64,000 nucleotides of DNA from Parablautia muri (GCF_009917485.1 NZ_QZDT01000016.1:1-64000); one strand, 5' to 3'. Positions 54,501 to 63,155 are shown, counted from the stretch's first letter. Notes: generated by a model not told the origin, from the sequence alone. A program made the numbers and translations.

Positions 54501-55008
54501 TCCGAACAAAGAGGTAATACCCGCAGCCCTTCTTTATTATCATGTGGATGACCCCATGGTGAAAGCGGAAACGGCGCTGTCGGAGGATGCGCTTTACAGG
54601 GAAATTCTTAAGGAGCTTCGGACAACTGGAATTGTCAATGAAAATGAGAAAGTGGTTTGCCATTTAGATAAAAATTTTACGGATAAGTCCTTGGTTATTC
54701 CTGTGGAGCGGAAGAAGGACGGCAGTTTTTCTTCGCGTTCCTCTACGGTGGCAAAGGGAGACTACGAGACGATTTCACAGTTTGTAACCCATAAAATCAA
54801 ACAGTTTGGCCGGCAGATTTTAGAAGGAAATATAGAGGTGAATCCCTGTAAGCAGGGCGTAAGAGAATCCTGCACCTACTGTGCCTACAAGGGAGTGTGT
54901 GAATTTGAAGAAAAACTTCCGGGGTGCAGCCTGCGCAGCCTTCCCGCCCTGCCAGATGATTTATTATTTGAAAAAATGCGTGAGGAAATACAAAAGGATA
55001 TATCATGA
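51544..55008 (+). CDS. addB: AddAB helicase-nuclease, subunit AddB
   Basis: 1154 residues. AddB pairs with AddA to process double-strand breaks in place of RecBCD. Walker A-like FGGSGAGKSRQLHK at the N-terminus, helicase-like middle, C-terminal nuclease with VKVIDYKSGNKKFDL, and the iron-sulphur cysteines near the end (CKQGVRESCTYCAYKGVC). The first cysteine of the cluster may be C in AACAYSHFLQYG. TTG at 51538 rejected in favour of the ATG. Confidence 0.93.
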   Translation: MGLQFYFGGSGAGKSRQLHKDIVAWAGEKPACNFLFLVPDQFTMQTQVDLVNASGRGGIMNIDVLSFGRLAHRIFEETGYGNKPVLDDTGKSLVLRKVATEFAQEMPIIGKNLNKIGYIHEVKSAISEFMQYGISAGQVGELAEFAKGRGALHYKLKDLEVIYKGFVSYIQERYITTEETLQLLTQAVGKSRIVRDSVVVFDGFTGFTPIQYSLIQELLRLTERVIVSITIDIRENPFRAGMEQELFFLSKKTVRDLCGLAKEAGVERTDDIFIKNHPLPRFKNNAEMAHLEKHLFRYPVQPYRETGGGNIYMMETLNPAKEVRKVCIQIKKLVLEEGYSYRDIAVVTGDLETYADYFEREGLIYDIPVFLDRTRGLLLNPLIEYIRSALKIVLSDFSYESVFHFLRCGLTDFAPEEIDRLENYVLALGIRGKKRWGQMFVRRINKKTDVTNEQKAQEDREIALLEKINTIRTGFMEQMQPLLEKKKTAGELVRVLYDFIVNGKIQEKLSAYEQFFTENGERERAREYAQVYRLVMELLEQIMELLEKEPMNLKEFADILDAGFAEIEVGTIPGSVDRIVVGDMERSRLKQVKVLFFLGVNDGNIPKGSMKGGIISDLDREFLQQSEFELAPTPRQKMYIQRLYLYMNMTKPSDRLYLSFSRMNSQGKSIRPSYLIDMIRKLFPQIQIEKSDMTQMSFEQIVGKKDGLTLLAEEIREYAEGREGALDQRELGCLYRFYARDEQYGSYAGKLMETAFARYEHKPLTKAVALALYGKMLENSVSRLERYAACAYSHFLQYGLMLKEREEFSFEQADLGNIFHQVLEVFAGKLAENKLTWFDFSKEEGDELLREALDTVTAAYGETILYSSARYEYMVERMYRILQRTIHTLKAQLREGDFMPAAFELSFARAGVPEAVDFSLSDEEKMKLRGRIDRIDTCEDEEHVYVKVIDYKSGNKKFDLAALYYGLQLQLVVYMNVAVKIAEKNYPNKEVIPAALLYYHVDDPMVKAETALSEDALYREILKELRTTGIVNENEKVVCHLDKNFTDKSLVIPVERKKDGSFSSRSSTVAKGDYETISQFVTHKIKQFGRQILEGNIEVNPCKQGVRESCTYCAYKGVCEFEEKLPGCSLRSLPALPDDLLFEKMREEIQKDIS

Positions 55009-55045
55009 AAAGTAACCTTGCAGATAGGAAGAAAGGAGAAATCAT

Positions 55046-58000
55046 ATGGCAGTTGCATTCACCCCGCAACAGCAGAAGGTAATTGAACTGCGGGATAAAA
55101 ATATACTGGTTTCAGCGGCAGCTGGTTCCGGAAAGACGGCTGTGCTGGTGGAGCGAATCATTCGGATGATTACGGATGATGCGCGGCCGGTGGATATTGA
55201 CCGTCTTTTGGTGGTGACTTTCACAAATGCGGCGGCGGCTGAGATGCGTGAGAGAATTGGGCTTGCCATCAATAGGCGGCTGGAGGAGGATCCGGAGAAC
55301 GTTCATCTCCAAAAACAAGTATCTCTGCTCCACAATGCCCAGATTACCACCATTGACAGTTTTTGCCTTTTTGTGATTCGGAATAATTTTAATGATATAG
55401 ACCTTGACCCGGGATTCCGTGTGGCGGATGAAGGGGAACTGCGCTTGCTGCGGCAGGATGTGATGCAGGAGCTGTTAGAGGAAAAGTACAAAGAAAAAGA
55501 ACAGTCGTTTCTTAACTGTGTGGAGTACTTTACCGGCGGCAGTAACGACAAGATTTTGGCGGAGTATATAGAAAAGCTGTATGGTTTTTCCATGAGCTGC
55601 CCTTGGCCGGAAGACTGGATTAGTCAGTGCATGGATGACTATAAAATAACGGATATTATAGAACTTGAGAGCACAGATTGGTGCCAATTTTTACTGCATC
55701 ATATGGGTACGGTTATAGAGGAATGCAAGGTCAGTATGGATATGGCAGTCAGCATCATTGAAAGACCGGATGGCCCATATATGTATGCGAACGTGGTGGA
55801 ACAAGAGCGTGAAATGCTGGAGTATCTGTTGGGTAATGAAAGTCTGTCAGCCTATTATGAAGCCTTTGAAAAGGTTTCCTTTGGGCGTCTTCCCTCTAAA
55901 AAGGATGATACGGTTAGCCAGGTATGCAGGGAAAAGGTTCAGCAGATTAGAAAGGATGTAAAAAAGAAGCTTGAGGACTTAAAGGAATCGTACCTTGTCC
56001 TTTCCCCACAGCAGGTGGTGGAGCGTATGGCTGTGGCAGCGCCTAATGTGGAAATGCTTTTGTCTTTGGTGCTTGCTTATAAGGAAAGGCTGGATGATAA
56101 AAAGCGTCAGGAAAATATCATAGATTTTTATGATATGGAACATTTCGCTTTAAATATTCTTTTGAAAAAAGAGGAGGACGGCAGTATAAGCCCGACACCG
56201 GCGGCAGTGGAATACCGGCAGTTTTTTACAGAGATATTGATTGATGAATATCAGGACAGCAACCTGGTGCAGGAGCTGCTTTTAAAGAGCATATCCGGGG
56301 AGGAAGATGGAAATTTTAACCGCTTTATGGTGGGGGATGTAAAACAGAGCATTTATAAGTTCCGGTTAGCAAGACCAGAGTTATTTATGGAAAAATACAA
56401 CTGTTATTCTAAAGAAAATGGCAGCTGTCAGCGAATTGATCTACATAAAAATTTCCGAAGTCGTCCACAGGTGCTTGATAGTGTCAATCAATTGTTTGAG
56501 AAAATTATGGGGAGGAAGCTTGGCGGGGTGGAATATGATGAGGAGGCGGCTCTTTATCAGGGAGCAGTTTATCCGGAATTGACATTTTTTGAAGATACAT
56601 CTTTGGAAGAATTGCGTGTTTCGCCCTACGAGACAGAATATCTTGTTATAGGGAAAGATGCGGAAGAACCCCTAAGTGCAAGGGAGCAGGAAGCGGCGGC
56701 AATTGCGGAGAAAATAAGGCAGCTTCGCCAAAGCCTCAAGGTGACAGACAAAGAAACAGGCTCCCTGCGTCCCTTAAGATACGGTGATATCGTTATTTTA
56801 CTCAGGACAGCTGCCGGGTGGGCGCAGGATTTTAAAAAGATTCTGGAAAAGGAAGGAATTCCTGCTTATGTGACCTCACAGACCGGTTATTTTCAGGCGG
56901 TTGAGATAAGAACGCTGCTTCAGCTTTTGAACGTGATTGACAATCCACTTCAGGATATTCCCCTCTATGGCACCCTGGTTTCCTTTTTCGGAGGATTTAC
57001 GAAGGAGGAAATTGCCAGTGTGCGGGCAATCGATAAAAGGCTTCCTTTGTTTGACCTGTTAAAAACCTGTGAAATCAATGATGACCTTCTAAAGGAAAGG
57101 ATACGGGGATTTTTGGACTGGCTTTCTCATTACAGGAAAAAGACAGCCTATACCCCCATCCATAAGTTGATTCAGGAGATCTTAAGCGATACGGGATATC
57201 TTGATTATGTGACAGCCTGCCCCGGAGGAAAGCAGCGCAGGGCAAACGTGGAGATGCTGCTTACCAGAGCGGCAGCGTTTGAAAATACCAGCTATTACGG
57301 CTTGTTTCATTTCTTGCGTTATGTGGAGCAGCTGGAAAAATATGAGGTGGATTACGGGGAAGCGGATGTACTGGATGAAAATGCGGATGTGGTGCGCATT
57401 ATGAGTATTCACAAAAGCAAGGGCCTGGAATTTCCGGTCTGTTTTGTGGCGGGCCTTTCTAAGAAGTTTAACATGCAGGATATAAGCGGCAGGCTGATTG
57501 CAGATATTGATATGGGAATTGGAGTGGATTATATAGATAGTACCTTACGTCTGCAAAGCCATACCTTGAAGAAAAATGCAGTGGCGCTGAAAATGAAGCT
57601 GGATGTGCTGGGAGAGGAAATGCGCGTGCTGTACGTGGCAATGACCAGGGCAAAGGAAAAATTGATTCTTACAGCTCTGACGGATGATGTGGAAAAATTT
57701 CAAGAAAAACTGGAACAGGAAAAGGAATTTGGGGCACAGACAAGAAGTGCGGATGGGAAGGTTCCCTTTTCCGTGCTGCTGGGGGCCGGGTGCTACCTGG
57801 ATTTTATTTTCCCTTGTTTGGAGGATGTGCGGCTGCTGGATCCGAAAGAAAGACTGGTACAGGACATAGAGGACGCTGTGCTACAGATGCACCGCCGGGA
57901 AAGAGTGGAGATGACCGAGACGGACAATGAACTTATGGCGCAGTTGTCAGAACAGTTTGACAGGGTTTATCCTTACCAGTATCTTTCCGGACTTTTTGTA

Positions 58001-58723
58001 AAGACGACAGTGTCAGAACTGAAAAAGAAAGGGATGCATGATTTATCAGAGCAGTCAATGGACAATTTGGAGGGCGAAATAGGACAAGGAAAACGCTTTC
58101 ATCAGGCATTTACAAAGGAGTTGTTTGAGGAGCCGGAGATCGTACCTTACATTCCTTCCTTTATGAAAGCCAAGGAAGGAATGTCAGGCTCAGACAGAGG
58201 AAGCGCTTACCATAAAGTGATGGAGCTGCTTGACTTTGAGGCAGTATTGAAAGCAGGCGGGTCCCAGGAGGGGATAAAAGCAGAATTGAACCGCCAGCTT
58301 GAAGAATTTGTGTGTCAGGGATTATTAGACCGGACATGGAGAGACGGCATTTCAGATGTAAAGCTTTCCGGATTTTTTGAAACCGGGCTTGCTAAGCGGA
58401 TGGCAAAGGCTGAGGGAGCGGGAAAGCTCTGGCGGGAACAGCCTTTTGTGTTAGGGCTTCCGGCAAGCAGGCTTAAGGAGGAACTTCCGGAAGGGGAGCA
58501 GGTGCTGATACAGGGAATCATTGATGTTTTTTTTGAGGAGGAAGGGAAAATAGTGGTAGTTGATTATAAAACGGACGCCGTTACAAGACCTGAAGAATTG
58601 GTTTCCAGATATCAGATACAGCTCAATTATTACGAGGAGGCGCTTGTGCGTCTTACCGATAAAGAAGTGACACAAAAAATCATATATTCTTTTGCACTTG
58701 GAAGGGAAGTTGTGTTATACTGA
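55046..58723 (+). CDS. addA: AddAB helicase-nuclease, subunit AddA
   Basis: 1225 residues. UvrD-type superfamily 1 helicase: Walker A SAAAGSGKTAVLVERI, VVTFTNAAAAEMRERI, DEYQDSNLVQ (motif II), VGDVKQSIYKFRLA, and MSIHKSKGLEFPVCFV. The C-terminal nuclease motif is VVVDYKTDAV. Starts 37 bp after addB with AGAAAGGAGA upstream; co-transcribed. It processes DNA ends for RecA loading. Confidence 0.95.
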   Translation: MAVAFTPQQQKVIELRDKNILVSAAAGSGKTAVLVERIIRMITDDARPVDIDRLLVVTFTNAAAAEMRERIGLAINRRLEEDPENVHLQKQVSLLHNAQITTIDSFCLFVIRNNFNDIDLDPGFRVADEGELRLLRQDVMQELLEEKYKEKEQSFLNCVEYFTGGSNDKILAEYIEKLYGFSMSCPWPEDWISQCMDDYKITDIIELESTDWCQFLLHHMGTVIEECKVSMDMAVSIIERPDGPYMYANVVEQEREMLEYLLGNESLSAYYEAFEKVSFGRLPSKKDDTVSQVCREKVQQIRKDVKKKLEDLKESYLVLSPQQVVERMAVAAPNVEMLLSLVLAYKERLDDKKRQENIIDFYDMEHFALNILLKKEEDGSISPTPAAVEYRQFFTEILIDEYQDSNLVQELLLKSISGEEDGNFNRFMVGDVKQSIYKFRLARPELFMEKYNCYSKENGSCQRIDLHKNFRSRPQVLDSVNQLFEKIMGRKLGGVEYDEEAALYQGAVYPELTFFEDTSLEELRVSPYETEYLVIGKDAEEPLSAREQEAAAIAEKIRQLRQSLKVTDKETGSLRPLRYGDIVILLRTAAGWAQDFKKILEKEGIPAYVTSQTGYFQAVEIRTLLQLLNVIDNPLQDIPLYGTLVSFFGGFTKEEIASVRAIDKRLPLFDLLKTCEINDDLLKERIRGFLDWLSHYRKKTAYTPIHKLIQEILSDTGYLDYVTACPGGKQRRANVEMLLTRAAAFENTSYYGLFHFLRYVEQLEKYEVDYGEADVLDENADVVRIMSIHKSKGLEFPVCFVAGLSKKFNMQDISGRLIADIDMGIGVDYIDSTLRLQSHTLKKNAVALKMKLDVLGEEMRVLYVAMTRAKEKLILTALTDDVEKFQEKLEQEKEFGAQTRSADGKVPFSVLLGAGCYLDFIFPCLEDVRLLDPKERLVQDIEDAVLQMHRRERVEMTETDNELMAQLSEQFDRVYPYQYLSGLFVKTTVSELKKKGMHDLSEQSMDNLEGEIGQGKRFHQAFTKELFEEPEIVPYIPSFMKAKEGMSGSDRGSAYHKVMELLDFEAVLKAGGSQEGIKAELNRQLEEFVCQGLLDRTWRDGISDVKLSGFFETGLAKRMAKAEGAGKLWREQPFVLGLPASRLKEELPEGEQVLIQGIIDVFFEEEGKIVVVDYKTDAVTRPEELVSRYQIQLNYYEEALVRLTDKEVTQKIIYSFALGREVVLY

Positions 58724-58766
58724 TTTTTGTAACTGTGGAGTGGAGTATGCTTCTTTTTGGAACATG

Positions 58767-58802
58767 TGCCAATGATGCGAACGGTAGGTTCTGGCATTTT
58801 TT
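58767..58802 (+). terminator. Intrinsic terminator after addA / in the ECF leader
   Basis: TGCCA (58767-58771) pairs with TGGCA (58792-58796) and GAAC (58779-58782) with GTTC (58788-58791), followed by TTTTTT. It could simply end addA or be an attenuator in the leader of the transporter gene. Confidence 0.6.
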
Positions 58803-58854
58803 CGTATCGGGTGAGAAGGATAAGGCCGGTTCCGCAAAATAGTGCAAACGAAAA

Positions 58855-58892
58855 ATGGAGAACTGCCACCGCGTGGCATGGGCAGGCTCCAT
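58855..58892 (+). promoter_or_regulatory. Strong leader hairpin ahead of the ECF S-component gene
   Basis: ATGGAG/CTCCAT and CTGCC/GGCAG stack into one long stem (58855-58892), with an alternative inner GCCAC/GTGGC hairpin. It ends about 24 bases before the ribosome binding site. Possible switching element; I recognise no known riboswitch class. Confidence 0.4.
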
Positions 58893-58925
58893 GAAATACA
58901 AATGCCGCGCAGAAATGAGGGAAAA

Positions 58926-59480
58926 ATGAAGTCTAAATTTGGCATCAAAGAAGTTGTTGCAATTGGTATTGGCACGGCCCTGTTTGTGGCGCTGACAGAG
59001 ATTCAGATTCCTACGCCGATTCCCAATACTTATTTACAGCCCCGTATGGCAATCATGGCCTTTCTTGCAGCTGTGTTTGGTCCGATTGTAGGTGGTTTGG
59101 TTGGTCTGTTAGGGCATGCGCTTGGAGACGCGATGTTTTATGGCAGCGTATGGTGGAGCTGGGTGGTACCGGAGGGCGTTGTTGGCGTTGTAATCGGTCT
59201 TTTTGCTGCAAAGTATGCAGTAAAGGAAGGCGATTTTGGGAATACAAAGACAATTGTTCTGTTTAATGTAATGCAGGTCATTGCCAATGCAGCCGCATGG
59301 ATTTTGGTGGCGCCTGTTCTGGATATAGTAGTTTATGCAGAGCCTGCAAATAAAGTATTCATTCAGGGCGTATTTGCATTTATAGGAAATATTCTGATTA
59401 TTGGTATTTTAGGTACTTTGCTTTGTGTAGGTTATTCCAAAATCGGAGCAAAATCATCAAGCCTTAGCAAAGAGGACTAA
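58926..59480 (+). CDS. UPF0397-type ECF transporter S component
   Basis: 184 residues with five or six membrane helices. MKSKFGIKEVVAIGIGTALF, TPIPNTYLQPRMAIMAFLAA and WWSWVVPEGVVGVVIGLFAA are typical of the UPF0397 group of substrate-binding subunits. ATG after GAGGGAAAA. The ATPase and T subunits follow directly. The vitamin transported is uncertain; a thiamine precursor is suggested only by the neighbouring thiT. Confidence 0.85.
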   Translation: MKSKFGIKEVVAIGIGTALFVALTEIQIPTPIPNTYLQPRMAIMAFLAAVFGPIVGGLVGLLGHALGDAMFYGSVWWSWVVPEGVVGVVIGLFAAKYAVKEGDFGNTKTIVLFNVMQVIANAAAWILVAPVLDIVVYAEPANKVFIQGVFAFIGNILIIGILGTLLCVGYSKIGAKSSSLSKED

Positions 59481-59483
59481 TAC

Positions 59484-60233
59484 ATGGAGCCTGTTATTGA
59501 GTTTAAATATTTTTCATTTAAATATCGGGCCCAGACACAGCCGACTCTCCGGGACATAAATCTCTCTATTATGCCCGGAGAGAAAGTTTTGATCGTAGGG
59601 CCTTCTGGTTCAGGAAAATCAACTCTGGCTCATTGCATCAACGGTCTGGTGCCTTTTTCTTATCCGGGGGATATAACAGGAACCTTGCGGGTAGGCGGGA
59701 AAAATCCGGCGGATTTAGGCTTGTTTGGTATTTCCCAGATAGTGGGAACAGTGCTGCAGGATACGGACGGACAGTTTATCGGACTTACTGTGGCGGAGGA
59801 TTTGGCATTTTCCCTGGAAAACAATCTGGTGCCTCAGGAGGAAATGTTCGTCAAGGTAGACGAAGTAGCAGAGCTGGTGGATGTGAAAAAGCTGCTTGAC
59901 AATGCGCCAAGAGAGCTTTCAGGAGGACAAAAGCAGCGAGTGTCTATGGGCGGTGTGATGGTGGACGATGTGGAAATCCTGCTTTTTGACGAACCCTTAG
60001 CCAATCTGGATCCGGCAACCGGAAAGCGTGCGATTGCCCTAATCGACCAGATCCAGAAAAACAGGAAATCTACGATTGTAATAATTGAGCACCGTTTGGA
60101 GGATGCCCTCTACCGGGATGTGGACAGGATTATTGTGGTTGGAGAGGGACGGATTGTGGCGGACACTGTGCCGGACGAATTGCTGATAACAGATATTCTT
60201 GAAAACAGGGGATCAGGGAACCTCTTTACATAA
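59484..60233 (+). CDS. ECF ABC ATPase, N-terminal half of a frameshifted fusion
   Basis: 249 residues. Complete ABC domain: Walker A GPSGSGKSTLAHC, signature LSGGQKQRVSMGG, Walker B ILLFDEPLANLDPAT, switch His in IIEHRLEDA. It closes with ENRGSGNLFT, but the alternative frame from 60209 reads GIREPLYITALKHAG, then CSISASDLPGHIETM, straight into the next ORF. In this transporter type the two ATPases are usually one fused protein. A single-base loss near 60203-60208 would explain the split. It may still be functional as two chains. Confidence 0.85.
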   Translation: MEPVIEFKYFSFKYRAQTQPTLRDINLSIMPGEKVLIVGPSGSGKSTLAHCINGLVPFSYPGDITGTLRVGGKNPADLGLFGISQIVGTVLQDTDGQFIGLTVAEDLAFSLENNLVPQEEMFVKVDEVAELVDVKKLLDNAPRELSGGQKQRVSMGGVMVDDVEILLFDEPLANLDPATGKRAIALIDQIQKNRKSTIVIIEHRLEDALYRDVDRIIVVGEGRIVADTVPDELLITDILENRGSGNLFT

Positions 60234-60274
60234 CAGCATTAAAGCATGCAGGCTGCAGCATTTCGGCTTCTGAT

Positions 60275-61240
60275 TTGCCAGGTCATATTGAAACCATGAA
60301 GCTGAATAACTATAAAGCCCCTTTGAGAGAATGGTTTAACCAGGCGGATAGGAAAAAGGAAAAGGACGAATCTGTCTCGGCTCTTAAAGTGGAGGATTTG
60401 TATTTTTCTTATGTGGAAGGAAAGCCGATTCTCCAGCACATTCACTTTGATATCAAAAAGGGAGAGATGGTCAGTATTGTAGGGAAGAATGGTGCGGGCA
60501 AATCAACGCTCTCCAATTTAATCTGCGGCTTTTATAAGCCTGTCAAAGGGCGTATTCTTTTAAACGGAGAGGATGTGGCGCCTCTTTCCATCAAAGAACG
60601 TGGAGAAAAAATCGGACTGGTGATGCAAAGTCCTAACCAGATGATATCCAAGCCTATGATTTATGAGGAGGTAGCCTTAGGGCTGGCGGTTCGGGGTGTG
60701 CCCGAGAAGGAGATGAAGGAACGGGTTTATGAGACCTTAAAGATTTGCGGTCTTTACCCCTTCAGGAACTGGCCTGTATCAGCTTTAAGTTTCGGGCAGA
60801 AAAAAAGAGTGTCCATAGCCTCCATATTGGTTATGAATCCGGAAGTGCTTATCTTGGATGAGCCCACGGCAGGACAGGATTACAGACATTATACGGAAAT
60901 CATGGAATTTCTGAAAGATATCAATGAAAATTTTGGGATAACAATCATTATGATAACGCATGACATGCACTTGATGCTGGAGTATACGGACCGCGCCATT
61001 GTGATAGCAGATGGGCACTTGATAGCAGACGATACTCCTGCAAGGATACTAACCAATGAACAGATTGCTGACAAGGCATACCTAAAGAAGACCTCTTTAT
61101 ATGATTTGGCAGTGAACTGCCAGATTGACAATCCGTCCGAGTTTGTGGAGCGGTTTATTGCATATGAGAGGCAGCAGCGCAAACTACGTATAGAAAAAGT
61201 AAAGGAGAATCCGGCACATGTCAAAGATATTATCCTATGA
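60275..61240 (+). CDS. ECF ABC ATPase, C-terminal half of a frameshifted fusion
   Basis: 321 residues. The coding frame actually runs unbroken from 60209. Walker A GKNGAGKSTLSNL, signature LSFGQKKRVSIAS (LSFGQ in place of LSGGQ), Walker B VLILDEPTAGQD, switch His ITHDMHLML. The usual start at 60275 has no ribosome binding site, supporting loss of a fusion rather than a natural gene start. It overlaps the T-component gene by 23 bp. Confidence 0.82.
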   Translation: MPGHIETMKLNNYKAPLREWFNQADRKKEKDESVSALKVEDLYFSYVEGKPILQHIHFDIKKGEMVSIVGKNGAGKSTLSNLICGFYKPVKGRILLNGEDVAPLSIKERGEKIGLVMQSPNQMISKPMIYEEVALGLAVRGVPEKEMKERVYETLKICGLYPFRNWPVSALSFGQKKRVSIASILVMNPEVLILDEPTAGQDYRHYTEIMEFLKDINENFGITIIMITHDMHLMLEYTDRAIVIADGHLIADDTPARILTNEQIADKAYLKKTSLYDLAVNCQIDNPSEFVERFIAYERQQRKLRIEKVKENPAHVKDIIL

Positions 61241-62045
61241 AGAAAAAGATACCTGGATTCATCAGTTAAGCGGCGTCACCAAGCTTATTTTTTTCCTGCT
61301 GTGGTGTGTGGTGAGTATGATGACCTATGATACCAGGATTTTAATTCTTATGGTAGTGTTCAGCCTGTTTGTGTTTAAAATTTCAAAAACACAGTGGAAA
61401 CAGGTTGGCTCTGTGTTCAAGGTGGTCATGGTTTTTCTTATCTTTAATGTAGTTGCTATTTTCTTTTTTTCGCCGGATCAGGGCTCCCATATTTATGGCA
61501 CGAGAACGGTACTTTTCCATATTGCAGGGCGTTATGATATGACATTGGAGCAGCTTTTTTATGAGTTGAATGTGGTGATTAAGTACTTTACCATTATCCC
61601 TACGGTGTTTATGTTTCTTGTGACGACCAACCCCAGCGAGTTTGCAGCTTCCATGAATAAAGTTGGAATTAGCTACAATGTGGGATATGCGATTTCCATT
61701 GCACTGCGGTATATACCGGATGTGCAGGGAGAATTTACGAAAATTAAACATGCCCAAGAGGCAAGAGGGATTGAAATGTCGGGCAAGGCTTCTTTTCTGA
61801 ACAGGATAAAAAGTACCGCATCTATTATATTTCCTTTGATTTTTTCCAGTATGGACCGGATTGATACTGTGAGCAATGCCATGGAGCTTCGGGGATTTGG
61901 AAAACATAAAAAAAGAACTTGGTATATGGCGAAAAAGCTGAAAAGGAATGATTATCTTACCATTGGATTTACAGTGATATTTGCGATTGTGGCGTTGGTG
62001 TTTACATTTGCGGATGGGAGTAGATTTTATAATCCGTTTGTATAA
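61218..62045 (+). CDS. ECF transporter T component
   Basis: 275 residues with about five to six membrane helices. EcfT-family coupling motifs with Ala-Arg-Gly appear as QEARGIEMSG and AMELRGFGKHKK (A-R-G type signals that bind the ATPases). It completes an S-A-A-T module: 58926, 59484, 60275 and 61218. Dedicated (group I) cassette. Confidence 0.88.
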   Translation: MSKILSYEEKDTWIHQLSGVTKLIFFLLWCVVSMMTYDTRILILMVVFSLFVFKISKTQWKQVGSVFKVVMVFLIFNVVAIFFFSPDQGSHIYGTRTVLFHIAGRYDMTLEQLFYELNVVIKYFTIIPTVFMFLVTTNPSEFAASMNKVGISYNVGYAISIALRYIPDVQGEFTKIKHAQEARGIEMSGKASFLNRIKSTASIIFPLIFSSMDRIDTVSNAMELRGFGKHKKRTWYMAKKLKRNDYLTIGFTVIFAIVALVFTFADGSRFYNPFV

Positions 62046-62052
62046 AATGCCT

Positions 62053-62080
62053 TGACAAATAGGTAGGATAGATATATTTT
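62053..62080 (+). promoter_or_regulatory. Promoter of the TPP-regulated thiT transcript
   Basis: TTGACA (62053-62058, consensus) and TATTTT (62075-62080) 16 bp apart, or TATATT with a shorter spacer. It lies directly ahead of the riboswitch. Confidence 0.5.
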
Positions 62081-62096
62081 AATAATAATTTCATAT

Positions 62097-62195
62097 CGCT
62101 AGGGGAGCGTAAGCTGAGAGTGCGTGCGGACGAAGATGAGCCACATGCAGACCCTCATCACCTGAACCGGACAATACCGGCGTAGGGAAGCTGAT
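62097..62195 (+). promoter_or_regulatory. TPP (thi-box) riboswitch
   Basis: Contains the conserved blocks GGGGAGCG..GCTGAGA near the 5' end, ACCCTCATCACCTGAACCGG in the middle and GGCGTAGGGAAGCTG at the 3' end. This is the thi-box consensus in the right order and spacing. It binds thiamine pyrophosphate and controls thiT. Confidence 0.95.
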
Positions 62196-62286
62196 TTTCA
62201 TAAATGTTATATTACTATATTTCGCTTTTATAGGCTGAAGTGATAAGCTGCTGACATGAGATTGTTGTCAGGGAATCATTTGAGCA

Positions 62287-62361
62287 TGCAGGAGTGAAAT
62301 AGGAATGACGTTTGTGAAGCGCAACTCCTCCTGTGATGTAATCGAATCATAATAAAGGAGG
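62287..62361 (+). promoter_or_regulatory. Expression platform with anti-Shine-Dalgarno candidate
   Basis: CCTCCT (62327-62332) is complementary to AGGAGG (62356-62361), the ribosome binding site of thiT. The same CTCCTG block can pair with CAGGAG upstream (about 62289-62294). These exclusive pairings suggest translational control when TPP is bound. Not tested. Confidence 0.5.
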
Positions 62362-62368
62362 TTTTTTT

Positions 62369-63043
62369 ATGTCTATTTTTGTGAAGGAAATTGTGGATGA
62401 AGAATGGGGAAATTATTTTGACCTAACGGGTGCAGGGTACGGGGCATTGATTGTTCTTATGCTTGCGATTCTGATGGTTGGCTGTTTTGTGGGAAGTGAT
62501 GAAAAGAAAAAATTCAGCACAAAGCAGCTGGTATTTTCTGCGGTGGCTATGGCCCTTGGCATGGTGACGAGTATGATTAAGCTGGCTGATATGCCTATGG
62601 GTGGATCTGTCACCCCATGCAGCATGTTGTTTATTTGTCTGATAGGATATATATTCGGACTTCGGACAGGACTTACATCGGCCATCGCCTATGGAGTGCT
62701 GCAGTTGGTGGTAGACCCTTACATAATCGGTATTCCACAGCTTTTTACAGATTATATCTTTGGCTTTGGGGCGCTGGGACTTTCCGGTGTGTTTGCAAAT
62801 AAAAAGCGGGGACTTTTGTGGGGGTATCTTTTAGGCGTTTTGGGGAGATATTTCTTTACCTTTCTGTCCGGCATGATTTTCTTTGGAAGCAATGGAGCAT
62901 ATTACAATATGTCAGCGCCTGTTTATTCCCTTGTTTATAATGGAGCTTATTTGGGGCCGGAGGCTGTTATCACAGTAATGATTATCATGCTTCCGCCAGT
63001 TGAGAAAGGATTGGCCAAGGTGAAAGCAATGGCAAACGAGTAG
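62369..63043 (+). CDS. thiT: ECF thiamine transporter S component ThiT
   Basis: 224 residues with about six membrane helices. TKQLVFSAVAMALGMVTSMI, DMPMGGSVTPCSMLFICLIG, and YIFGLRTGLTSAIAYGVLQL, then FFGSNGAYYNMSAPVYSLVY and NGAYLGPEAVITVMI match ThiT. The TPP riboswitch upstream supports thiamine specificity. It would use a shared or neighbouring ECF module; the adjacent T and A genes may serve it. Confidence 0.93.
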   Translation: MSIFVKEIVDEEWGNYFDLTGAGYGALIVLMLAILMVGCFVGSDEKKKFSTKQLVFSAVAMALGMVTSMIKLADMPMGGSVTPCSMLFICLIGYIFGLRTGLTSAIAYGVLQLVVDPYIIGIPQLFTDYIFGFGALGLSGVFANKKRGLLWGYLLGVLGRYFFTFLSGMIFFGSNGAYYNMSAPVYSLVYNGAYLGPEAVITVMIIMLPPVEKGLAKVKAMANE

Positions 63044-63112
63044 TGGATAGGCTTGGCCCTGGTAAGGAAAAATATACTTTATAAATAATATCTATAATGA
63101 GCTTTGAAAGGT

Positions 63113-63155
63113 AAGGCGGTTATTCTATGAATGGTATGGGATAACTGCCTTTTAT
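63113..63155 (+). terminator. Terminator after thiT
   Basis: AAGGCGGTTAT (63113-63123) pairs with ATAACTGCCTT (63141-63151) with one mismatch, followed by TTATAT. Confidence 0.65.

Noticed and set aside
60200-60212. Programmed -1 ribosomal frameshift in the ECF ATPase
   Set aside because: No X-XXY-YYZ slippery heptamer in the reading frame and no obvious downstream pseudoknot; mutation or sequencing error is simpler.
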